From the NCBI RefSeq assembly GCF_002914585.1, contig NZ_PDDM01000021.1:1-64000 (forward strand): a stretch of 64,000 bases of DNA. The letters are read 5' to 3'. Both the position numbers and the translations under genes were made by a program. This document shows, piece by piece, positions 8,790 to 15,697 of the stretch. Every line of letters starts with the position of its first letter. The first letter of the stretch is position 1. A model generated the notes under the pieces. It did not search any database, had not been told where the DNA came from, and saw nothing but the letters and a program-made list of their open reading frames with translations. The DNA is from Pseudanabaena sp. BC1403. GTDB taxonomy: Bacteria; Cyanobacteriota; Cyanobacteriia; Pseudanabaenales; Pseudanabaenaceae.

Positions 8790-8974
8790 TAGGAGCCTTT
8801 AAGTGCTTTAAAGAAATTTTTGCGGTAGTTGCCATTCATGGCGAATAAGACTGGCCAGAGCAATGCTAGTCCAATCTGATTTCCTTCAAAATCGGTACGA
8901 CGAAAACCTAACAAAAATTTTATAACGCCGAATATATAGGCGATCAGTAGCAAAATTCCAATTAGCTGTGGCAT
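8789..8974 (-). CDS. Small conserved two-helix membrane protein
   Basis: 61 residues with an N-terminal transmembrane helix (LIGILLLIAYIFGVIKFLLGF), a short charged stretch and a second hydrophobic segment (IGLALLWPVLFAMNG), ending NYRKNFFKALKGS. I recognise it as a type of hypothetical protein common in cyanobacteria but know no function. Its stop overlaps the start of the permease gene by one base, so it belongs to the same transcript and may be an accessory of that transporter, which is an inference. Confidence 0.75.
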   Translation of the reverse strand: MPQLIGILLLIAYIFGVIKFLLGFRRTDFEGNQIGLALLWPVLFAMNGNYRKNFFKALKGS

Positions 8975-8992
8975 ATATCAATTTCTCTCGAC

Positions 8993-9739
8993 TTAGTTAT
9001 CTAATTTAACATCAAAAACTCCAGACCATTCTGCCCATAGCTGATCGCCTATTATTGCGCCTTTGGTCAAGATATCCTGATTCTGATTAGCTATATTTCC
9101 AATTTCACCCAAATATGCCGAGGCGATCGCCACCGCTTGTAGTGCGATTTGGAGATTATTAAGATTATTTGATTGTGGACAGCTTTGAGCGCGTTCAGTG
9201 ATTAAGTGCAAACTATGAGGTGTGCTCAGGAAATAATACAAACTACTAGCGATCGCATCGGATAATCCATTTGCACTATGGGCTGTGATCGCGCTTGCAC
9301 CTTGATTAACAAATTCATGTGCTAGCTGTAATTGTTCCAAGCATTTTTGTTGAGATTTAAGATCGCGACTGAGAGCTCTTCTTTTATTAAAATCATGACA
9401 AACCTGATTAATAAATGATTGCGGTTTCAACTCATTCTGACAAGCCAAGGCGATCGCATAGGCTAACACCAATTCTTGAATATCAGCATTGCTGTGGGAC
9501 TGCAATCCTAATATTCGCGATCGCACTTCTTGTAAGTCTTGATGCCAGTATGCACCGATGGCAATCGTGACTATAGTTATATCTATTTCGTTTATGAGTT
9601 CTAGATTTCTCAGCTCGTCATTAATTACGGAGTTTGTCAGCGCTTTTATGTGACAGGCAAAATTTGGCGGTGCAATTAGCAAAATGCTTGTAAAAATAGC
9701 TCTAAATCGACTTTTTAAAGATCTTTGTGTTGTTAACAT
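8993..9739 (-). CDS. Possible degenerate ADP-ribosylglycohydrolase-like protein
   Basis: I chose the ATG at 9739 (248 residues), five bases after the stop of the GIY-YIG gene; a longer frame would overlap that gene by 130 bases. The protein is helical. It has an RFRAIFTSILL opening and a C-terminal region (NGLSDAIASSLYYFLSTP ... ALQAVAIASAYLGEIGNI) that recalls the ADP-ribosylglycohydrolase fold, but the acidic metal-binding motifs of active enzymes are not visible. It is either a degenerate relative or an unrelated helical protein. It probably forms an operon with the GIY-YIG gene. Confidence 0.5.
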   Translation of the reverse strand: MLTTQRSLKSRFRAIFTSILLIAPPNFACHIKALTNSVINDELRNLELINEIDITIVTIAIGAYWHQDLQEVRSRILGLQSHSNADIQELVLAYAIALACQNELKPQSFINQVCHDFNKRRALSRDLKSQQKCLEQLQLAHEFVNQGASAITAHSANGLSDAIASSLYYFLSTPHSLHLITERAQSCPQSNNLNNLQIALQAVAIASAYLGEIGNIANQNQDILTKGAIIGDQLWAEWSGVFDVKLDN

Positions 9740-9744
9740 AGAAT

Positions 9745-10152
9745 TCAATTTGATAGCAAATAGATAAGAGCTGTGATCGCAAGAAGTAGCAGCAAAACAT
9801 AAATGACTACTCGTCCCCACACTGCCACAAACAGACATAGTAAATCCCCAAAGGTCACTCTTGCCGTGCCATTCCATGCAGGACGCAACCTCGCAATCTC
9901 AGCTTTTTCGTAGGAATGGATCTGAGTAGTTGTCAATACTTTGTAATGTAGTCTTCCAAACGGATGGAGTAGTTTAAATTGTTGATAACGATGATGGGCA
10001 GTTTTCCAGCGATTGCGTAAATTCTTTGCTTTACCAACATATAGCACGATCCATAAAGCCGTAATGTAATATACGCCTGCATCTTGAGGTAACTCCTTTA
10101 ACTTCTGTATGGGTTTAGATGGTAGCCAAAAAATACGAAGCCATTCAGTCAT
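9745..10152 (-). CDS. GIY-YIG nuclease-fold protein with C-terminal membrane segment
   Basis: The N-terminal domain shows the GIY-YIG elements GVYYI and LYVGKAKNLRNRW, the HHRYQQF helix and the later EKAEIARLRPAWNG with the metal-binding Glu. So it is a nuclease fold like UvrC and small homing or repair nucleases. The C-terminal 35 residues contain a long hydrophobic helix (VVIYVLLLLLAITALIYLL) that would anchor it in the membrane, which is unusual for this fold. I prefer ATG 10152 (136 residues) over the upstream TTG 10170. The substrate is unknown. Confidence 0.8.
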   Translation of the reverse strand: MTEWLRIFWLPSKPIQKLKELPQDAGVYYITALWIVLYVGKAKNLRNRWKTAHHRYQQFKLLHPFGRLHYKVLTTTQIHSYEKAEIARLRPAWNGTARVTFGDLLCLFVAVWGRVVIYVLLLLLAITALIYLLSN

Positions 10153-10282
10153 AGGTAATTTACTATCCAAGCTCGCTGATTCCCAGAGATTTGATTATTT
10201 TTGCGCGATCGCTATAAAAGTTGAGCTATAACTAAATTGTTTTGCTTAGGCAATCTAAATCATTTAGTTAGGATTTGCTTGT

Positions 10283-10417
10283 ATGACAGATTTTAATCGC
10301 GGCATCATGAAGTTTGAAAATGCTGATAGCCCTTTGTCAATTGTGCTTTCTAGCGTTGTTGTTTTGAGTGCGATCGGATTCTTACTCTGGTGGGGATTCC
10401 AGACTGCTTACGTCTAG
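10283..10417 (+). CDS. 44-residue single-pass membrane protein
   Basis: ATG at 10283, TAG at 10415-10417, with AGGA eight bases upstream of a short spacer. The product has a short hydrophilic N-terminus (MTDFNRGIMKFENADSPL), one transmembrane helix (SIVLSSVVVLSAIGFLLWWGF) and the tail QTAYV. Size and layout are those of small subunits of photosynthetic or NDH-1 complexes, but I do not recognise the family. A palindromic terminator follows within 11 bases, which supports it as a real monocistronic gene. Confidence 0.65.
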   Translation: MTDFNRGIMKFENADSPLSIVLSSVVVLSAIGFLLWWGFQTAYV

Positions 10418-10427
10418 GCTTATATTT

Positions 10428-10460
10428 AATAAAAAGCGGCGCAATGCGCCGCTTTTTATT
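10428..10460. terminator. Palindromic terminator, 16-bp stem
   Basis: Inverted repeat with GCGGCGCA/TGCGCCGC core and A-run/T-run arms, 11 bases after the stop of the 44-residue protein. It is a short member of the GGCGC-cored palindrome family. Confidence 0.8.
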
Positions 10461-10505
10461 TGCTAGGTTAAGCTAAGACAACTCTTTATCTGATTTTAGT
10501 AAATA

Positions 10506-10994
10506 ATGACCGTTACCATTCCTCAAGATGAACAGCTTGGAGCCGCAATTGGCGCGATCCCCAGTGGCTTATTCATTGTTACCTCTCAACAAAATGGCAA
10601 AACTGCCACCATGCTAGCTTCATGGGTACAGCAGTCTGGGTTTACTCCTCCTTCCGCAACAATAATTGTTGCCAAAGGCAGACCAATTGAGTCTTTTTTA
10701 ACAATCGGTAGTCCTGTCGTGGTTAATATTGCCGAAAAGGGACAGGGCAAAATCATCGGACATTTTGCCAAGGGTTTTGCTCCAGATATCGATCCTTTTG
10801 ATGGTATCGAAACTGCTACTGCGCCAAGCGGACAGCCATATCTAACCGATGCGATCGCCTATCTTGATGCAACTGTTGTAGGTAGTCTTGATGCAGGTGA
10901 TCACACAGTAATTTTGGCAACCATTAACGCAGGTGAGCGCCTCCGTGAAGGCGAATCAGCTATCCACACTCGCAAAAATGGTTTCAAGTATTAA
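10506..10994 (+). CDS. Flavin reductase-like FMN-binding protein
   Basis: A 162-residue stand-alone flavin-reductase domain. Family features are AIGAIPSGLFIVTS near the start, TATMLASWVQQSGFTPP (flavin contact loop), GSPVVVNI and the late DGDHTVILATI-type strand (here DAGDHTVILATI). It resembles the C-terminal NAD(P)H:flavin oxidoreductase module of cyanobacterial flavodiiron proteins, without the diiron and flavodoxin parts. Likely reaction: flavin-dependent reduction in the cytoplasm; the partner is unknown. The last three codons and stop are part of the terminator palindrome. Confidence 0.85.
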   Translation: MTVTIPQDEQLGAAIGAIPSGLFIVTSQQNGKTATMLASWVQQSGFTPPSATIIVAKGRPIESFLTIGSPVVVNIAEKGQGKIIGHFAKGFAPDIDPFDGIETATAPSGQPYLTDAIAYLDATVVGSLDAGDHTVILATINAGERLREGESAIHTRKNGFKY

Positions 10995-11036
10995 AATAAG
11001 GCGGCGCAAAGCGCCGCCTTATTTTAATACTTGAAA
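10982..11036. terminator. Palindromic terminator overlapping the flavin reductase stop
   Basis: Perfect 26-bp arms (10982-11007, 11011-11036) around AAA, with the GCGGCGC-AAA-GCGCCGC core. The left arm contains the last three codons and the TAA stop (10983-10994), so coding sequence is mirrored in the right arm. Confidence 0.88.
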
Positions 11037-11044
11037 AAAAATAG

Positions 11045-11073
11045 TTGACATTGTTCCCAATGTTTGTCATATT
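11045..11073 (+). promoter_or_regulatory. Candidate promoter of tRNA-Gly
   Basis: TTGACA at 11045-11050 and CATATT at 11068-11073, separated by 17 bases, resemble a sigma-70 type promoter. The predicted transcription start near 11080 lies about 25 bases before the mature tRNA. The position right after the upstream terminator fits. Confidence 0.5.
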
Positions 11074-11105
11074 AGTAAAGCGCTAAACGCAGAAGACCAC
11101 TGAAT

Positions 11106-11177
11106 GCGGGTGTGGCTCAGTGGTAGAGCATCTCCTTGCCAAGGAGAATGTCGTGGGTTCGAATCCCATCACCCGCT
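11106..11177 (+). tRNA. tRNA-Gly (GCC)
   Basis: A 72-nt cloverleaf. The acceptor stem GCGGGTG/CACCCGC is perfect, with discriminator T. D stem GCTC/GAGC, anticodon stem TCTCC/GGAGA with loop TTGCCAA (anticodon GCC), and T arm GTGGG-TTCGAAT-CCCAT. CCA is not encoded. A hairpin terminator follows 10 bases downstream. GCC reads the GGC and GGT glycine codons. Confidence 0.97.
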
Positions 11178-11186
11178 TAATAATTG

Positions 11187-11225
11187 ATAAAGTAAAAGGG
11201 ACGCATTGCGTCCCTTTTACTTTAT
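11187..11225. terminator. Terminator hairpin after tRNA-Gly
   Basis: A 19-bp perfect stem with a one-base centre, core GGGACGCA/TGCGTCCC, ten bases after the tRNA and twelve before the tldD start. An intrinsic terminator so close to the next start implies tldD has little leader of its own, or is transcribed by read-through. Confidence 0.8.
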
Positions 11226-11236
11226 GGATTTTCCTG

Positions 11237-12679
11237 ATGCAATTTGATTTAAAAGCTGCCTTATCTCATATTGATCTACCATCTGCCGAATGGATCGGCT
11301 TGCGTGAAGTCAAAGAAATTAATACAACTCGATATGTACGCGATCGCAAGCCACAGTCAAATGGACGTAGCCAATCCCATGGCGTAATGATCGAAGTGCT
11401 AGCAAACGGACAATTTGGCTATGCCAGCACCAATCATCTTGATCTCAAAAATATTCAATTAACGGCTCAGAAAGCCTATCAACAAGCGAAAACATCAGCA
11501 CAGTGGGCAGTACATCACTTTACGATCGCTCAAAGGCCAAAGGCGATTGGGCAGTATTTCTCACCATTTCTCAAATCATCAGATGCGATCGCCCCAAAAG
11601 AAATAAATGAACTCCTAATCGAAATCTGCGACACCTTAAAGGTTTCCGATCAAATCGTTAAAACTAGTGCCTATGCAGTAATTACTGAAATCGAGACAAG
11701 ATTTGTCAGCAGTAACGGTTCTGACATTTATCAAAAATTTCTCGCCATCGCTACGGACTATGCTGCTACAGCCCAAGATGGTGCAATTATTCAAAAACGT
11801 GGGGATAATGGACAACTGGCTCGTTGCAATCAGATTGGGATGGAAGTATTTGATCGTGAGGAAATCTTGCAAAGAGCGCAAGTTGTCGGTGAGCAAGCAG
11901 TTGAATTACTCACCGCTGTAGAATGTCCCACGGAGACTACAGCACTAGTTTTAGCACCAGATCAAATGTTGCTACAAATCCATGAAAGCATCGGACATCC
12001 CTTAGAAATTGATCGCATCTTAGGCGATGAGCGCAACTACGCAGGCGGCAGCTTTATCAAGCTCGAAGACTTTGGCAACATGCAGTATGGCTCATCGCTA
12101 ATGAATGTCTCCTTCGACCCCACAATGGCTGGCGAATTTGCTAGTTATGCCTTTGATGATGCTGGGATTCCAGCCACCAAAGAATATTTAATTAAAGAAG
12201 GTAAATTATTGCGCGGTTTAGGCAGTTCTGAGAGTCAAGTGCGCTCTGGCATTGAAGGTGTAGCTAATGCCAGAGCCAACTCATGGAACCGTCCTGCGAT
12301 CGATCGCATGGCAAATATTAATCTTGAGTCGGGAGAATATGCTTTTCAGGAGATGATCGCCGATATCGAACGCGGCGTATATATGGAATCAAATCGCTCA
12401 TGGTCAATTGATGATTATCGCAACAAGTTCCAATTTGGCTGTGAATACGCGAAACTCATTGAAAATGGCAAATTAACCAAAACTCTCCGTAATCCTAACT
12501 ATCGCGGCATCACCAATCAATTCTGGAATAGTCTTACTAAAGTTGGCGATCGCCACACAGTCGAAGCTTATGGTTCTCCCTTTTGCGGTAAAGGTGAACC
12601 TAACCAAGTGATTCGCGTTGGACATGCTTCGCCTGTTTGCTTATTTGCAAACATTGAAGTCTTTGGCGGTGCTACCTAA
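11237..12679 (+). CDS. TldD/PmbA-family metallopeptidase
   Basis: A 480-residue protein from ATG 11237; a longer frame runs back into the tRNA and is not credible. The TldD zinc motif HEXXXH is present as HESIGH (His249, Glu250, His253), followed by the family's glycine-rich region with SSLMNVSFDP and RANSWNRPAIDRM. TldD acts with TldE/PmbA as a protease on unfolded or peptide substrates, for example in peptide-natural-product maturation. No TldE partner is adjacent. The stop codon is the first triplet of the terminator palindrome. Confidence 0.88.
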   Translation: MQFDLKAALSHIDLPSAEWIGLREVKEINTTRYVRDRKPQSNGRSQSHGVMIEVLANGQFGYASTNHLDLKNIQLTAQKAYQQAKTSAQWAVHHFTIAQRPKAIGQYFSPFLKSSDAIAPKEINELLIEICDTLKVSDQIVKTSAYAVITEIETRFVSSNGSDIYQKFLAIATDYAATAQDGAIIQKRGDNGQLARCNQIGMEVFDREEILQRAQVVGEQAVELLTAVECPTETTALVLAPDQMLLQIHESIGHPLEIDRILGDERNYAGGSFIKLEDFGNMQYGSSLMNVSFDPTMAGEFASYAFDDAGIPATKEYLIKEGKLLRGLGSSESQVRSGIEGVANARANSWNRPAIDRMANINLESGEYAFQEMIADIERGVYMESNRSWSIDDYRNKFQFGCEYAKLIENGKLTKTLRNPNYRGITNQFWNSLTKVGDRHTVEAYGSPFCGKGEPNQVIRVGHASPVCLFANIEVFGGAT

Positions 12680-12711
12680 AAAAGAAGGGCGCTGCGCGCC
12701 CTTCTTTTTTA
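12677..12711. terminator. Palindromic terminator bounded by two convergent stop codons
   Basis: Perfect 16-bp arms (12677-12692, 12696-12711) with a TGC loop. The first three bases are the TAA of tldD and the last three are the TAA of the minus-strand 51-residue gene, so the two stop codons are mirror images in one palindrome. Confidence 0.85.
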
Positions 12712-12864
12712 ATTTAAGCCCAGTTGCTTCATTTCTTGTTCAAGGACATTTATTAATCCAGCATCATTATTGGTACGAGCAACTTCCATACGGCGTTTAA
12801 TTGAAGCTGATAGACTAGCTTTATGATTTGCAGCGGCTTCAGCCTTTCTTTGAATAGTATTCAT
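12709..12864 (-). CDS. 51-residue charged helical protein
   Basis: ATG at 12864, stop at 12709-12711, with AAGGGA about nine bases upstream. The product (MNTIQRKAEAAANHKASLSA..., ending EQEMKQLGLN) is highly charged and predicted helical, without a membrane segment. Similar short cyanobacterial hypothetical proteins begin in this way and contain an arginine-rich middle (IKRRMEVART) and an acidic end (INVLEQEMKQ). No function is known to me. The clear ribosome site and a terminator exactly at the stop support a real gene. Confidence 0.65.
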   Translation of the reverse strand: MNTIQRKAEAAANHKASLSASIKRRMEVARTNNDAGLINVLEQEMKQLGLN

Positions 12865-12986
12865 TACTAAATATCCCTTAAATTACACATTGTTTATATA
12901 TAGCTACCATAACATATAATTATTTAAACGGTAACATACACTACTAAAATTTCATTAAAAAAAGGTTAAGAAAAGCTTCAGAATAT

Positions 12987-13039
12987 AAAACAGAAAAGAG
13001 AGCTGCGGCGCTTCGCGCCGCAGCTCTCTTTTCTGTTTT
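12987..13039. terminator. Palindromic terminator for the GH57 gene, 25-bp stem
   Basis: Perfect arms (12987-13011, 13015-13039) with a TTC loop and GCGGCGC/GCGCCGC core. It lies 17 bases beyond the stop of the GH57 gene, in the direction of its transcription. Confidence 0.87.
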
Positions 13040-13055
13040 GGGACTATAGCTATAA

Positions 13056-14654
13056 TTAGCCAGCCGTCAATGGACGATAAGTTCTGTAATTGATATCGGG
13101 AAATATATTGTCAATATATTCAATTTTTTCTAGCCAGCCAGCATCGATTGTGCCAGCCTCAATATCATCAAATAGTTTCTCCAATCGCATTAAATGCGAT
13201 CGCGTCCTTCTAATTGCATAGGGAACCATCGTGCCAGTGCGCATAATGAAAGCCCAATCAGAGGACTGCGCTAAAAGCAACTCACGCGCTGCTTGATTAA
13301 GCGCTCGCCATTCTAGCTCGTCAACAGGCTCACGATAGGACAAATGAATCATCCTCTCCGCACCTTTATGCAGATGTTGATAAACCCAAGCATTCGTCTC
13401 ATTTAGCCAGTATTCATGGAAGCCCTTATAGCCCCAACTAGATTGAGCAGGACGAGATACCTGTTGAGTTGGATTGCCACGTAGATAGTCGGCAAGATGC
13501 GTCATCTCAAAAGTGGTTTGATCGTAATGAGACTTACGAATCAGAAAATCAATAAACCAAGGACCCTCATACCACCAATGCCCAAACAATTCTGCATCAT
13601 AAGGAGATACCACTAGTGGCGGGCGACCCATCATGTCATGCAGATAACCGATCTGACTTTCACGATTTTGCATGAAATTAGTCGCATGTTCAGCTGCTTT
13701 CTCCTTTGCCCAATATGGATCATAAAGCTGCTTTGCATCTAGCCCAAAATCACTTCCTGTAATGCGGTGATACTTGACACCTGTATTTTTGCGCTGACCG
13801 TTAGGCATGATAAACGGCTTGATATATTCATACTCTGCCTCCCATCCTAGGTCTTTATAAAATTCTCGATAAACAGCATTACCAGGGTAGCCAACTTTTG
13901 ATGACCATACTTGCTGTGAAGACTCATGATCACGGGCAAATGCAGCTACGCCTGTCTCTGTAAAAATAGGTGCATATGTCCCAAAACGAGGTCGGGGCTG
14001 ACCATACAAAAGCCCATGCCCATCAGTCAGAAAATAGCGCAATCCTACATCCGCCAATAATCTCTCTAGCCCATCGTAATACGCACATTCTGGCAACCAA
14101 ATTCCATTAGGTGCTCGTCCAAACTCTTGCGTGTAATGTTCAACGGCGACTTCTAATTGTGCCCAAACTGCCTCTGGATACATTTTCATCAGCGGCAGAT
14201 AGCCATGCGTTGCACCACAGGTGATGATCTCAAGGTTATTTGTATCTTGGAACTGTTTGAATGCAGTTATAAGATCGCCACCATATTTTTCCCAAGTTTC
14301 GCGAGTTTCTGCAAATTCTTTAACGTAGTATTCAGCAAGATACTTGACATGACCATTATGCTCATTGCGAATTACTTCAAGTTCAACCAATTGCTGTAGC
14401 ATCGCTAGATGCTTGTCATACCGTTCTTGCAGAAGTGGATCACGCAGCATTGAGACAAGCGGCGGTGTCATGCTCATGGTCATCTTGAAATCAATGCCAT
14501 CTCGCCTAAGTCCCTCGTAGACTTTGATGAGGGGAATATAAGTCTCGGTGATCGCCTCATATAGCCATTCTTCTTCAAGTACGTAGTCGCTTTCGGGGTG
14601 GCGGACGTAAGGCAGGTGAGCGTGTAAGACCAGCGCGAGATATCCAATGCTCAT
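13056..14654 (-). CDS. GH57 family 1,4-alpha-glucan branching-type enzyme
   Basis: A 532-residue glycoside hydrolase of family 57 with the usual opening YLALVLHAHLPYVRHPE. The probable nucleophile Glu is in GIWLPECAYYDG and the acid Asp in SPYDAELFGHWW, and a DUF1957-type helical C-terminal domain follows. GH57 branching enzymes make alpha-1,6 branches in glycogen, which fits cyanobacterial storage metabolism; amylase or glucanotransferase activity is the alternative. Monocistronic on the minus strand, with a 1-kb gene-free region behind its start. Confidence 0.88.
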   Translation of the reverse strand: MSIGYLALVLHAHLPYVRHPESDYVLEEEWLYEAITETYIPLIKVYEGLRRDGIDFKMTMSMTPPLVSMLRDPLLQERYDKHLAMLQQLVELEVIRNEHNGHVKYLAEYYVKEFAETRETWEKYGGDLITAFKQFQDTNNLEIITCGATHGYLPLMKMYPEAVWAQLEVAVEHYTQEFGRAPNGIWLPECAYYDGLERLLADVGLRYFLTDGHGLLYGQPRPRFGTYAPIFTETGVAAFARDHESSQQVWSSKVGYPGNAVYREFYKDLGWEAEYEYIKPFIMPNGQRKNTGVKYHRITGSDFGLDAKQLYDPYWAKEKAAEHATNFMQNRESQIGYLHDMMGRPPLVVSPYDAELFGHWWYEGPWFIDFLIRKSHYDQTTFEMTHLADYLRGNPTQQVSRPAQSSWGYKGFHEYWLNETNAWVYQHLHKGAERMIHLSYREPVDELEWRALNQAARELLLAQSSDWAFIMRTGTMVPYAIRRTRSHLMRLEKLFDDIEAGTIDAGWLEKIEYIDNIFPDINYRTYRPLTAG

Positions 14655-15697
14655 AGATCTTCTTTTCCTAAAAAGTCTTTAAATTAGCCGATAGTGCTAA
14701 AAATGGCAGAATTTCACTATCACAACTGACAACGCTATATGTTGCCTATCTTGATATTGAAACCTACTCATTAGTCTGACAACAATTTTCAAGCAAATTA
14801 AGTACGTTAGAGCCTGACTACACGAATTTAAATGTGGGTAGGGGCTAAGTACCTTGGCGATGCATATGAAAGGTGCTGTCTACAAATGTGATTTCATTTT
14901 TTAAGGCATTTTTAAAGTAATTTTAAGCTATTCCTGTACCCATTGTGATTATGTATACATCTTGATAATTGCGAGTAAGATCAAAACCAAAAAGAGAGTT
15001 GCGGTGCAAAGCGGCGTAACTCTCTTTTTGGTTTTATGTTTTCAAAGTGGCGATCAGTTAGAGTTTTTAGACGAGCCAGTCTCATCCAAAAATTCTAACC
15101 AAAAGATAAAAAAATCCTGTAAATCGCCAACTTGAGATTTATTTTGTAAATTTTTTCCAGCAAATTGTTAAAAAATGATTACACAATAGAATAAATTGAT
15201 TTCAATCGTTAAACACAGTAAACAGCAGCAAAATGGAGATATTAAGAGCTAACCCCTATGAAAAACTATAATAGCTGCTATTGCTATCTGTGGAGATGAG
15301 AGATACCTTAAGAACTCGAATTAAGCAAAATCATCTTCTAGACTCAAAAAAGGGATCGATTCGGAAATAAGGTTTTTAACAAAAACTATCTTTAGGTATA
15401 GTTAATTACAAATTGATTTTTTACAGATTTTGCAAGATTATTTTACCAAACTGATGGTTGACACAACAAACCTCCATATGCATTAAGCAAATGCGAAGGA
15501 TTGAATGCACAAAATCAAGTTATTTACTGTTCATCATGAACTTGTTTTAAGGAAAAAAGCAAGGTAACTTATGATCTGTAATTGCTCCTTAAGCTGGGTT
15601 AATGATTTACTTATTTTAATAGGTTTAAATTATTTAACTCGCTTTATTCTCACACTTGATTTATCAGGAGCAAAGCTAGTTAAGAGGAGGCAGTTTT
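14655..15697. other. 1.04-kb divergent intergenic region
   Basis: The longest gene-free stretch in the window, between two divergent genes. It holds an imperfect palindrome (14983-15035) and A/T-rich sequence. A possible promoter TTGACA (15458-15463), 17 bases, CATTAA reads towards the M23 gene and would give a leader of about 200 nt. A 55-codon frame (15571-15738) overlaps the M23 start, but I see no support for it beyond an AAGG upstream. An untranslated or regulatory RNA could fit here; none is recognised. Confidence 0.55.
14983..15035. repeat. Palindrome with decayed core, 18-bp outer arms
   Basis: Outer arms 14983-15000 and 15018-15035 are perfectly complementary; the centre GCGGTGC-AAA-GCGGCGT has mismatches. 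It stands alone in the divergent region, about 330 bases from the nearest gene. Confidence 0.75.

Noticed and set aside
9740-9877. Longer start of the gene at 8993-9739
   Set aside because: The extension overlaps the GIY-YIG gene by about 130 bases, and its residues are a shadow of that gene in another frame.
11120-11236. N-terminal extension of the TldD gene running back into tRNA-Gly
   Set aside because: The frame crosses the tRNA and its terminator; ATG 11237 gives a normal TldD length and start.
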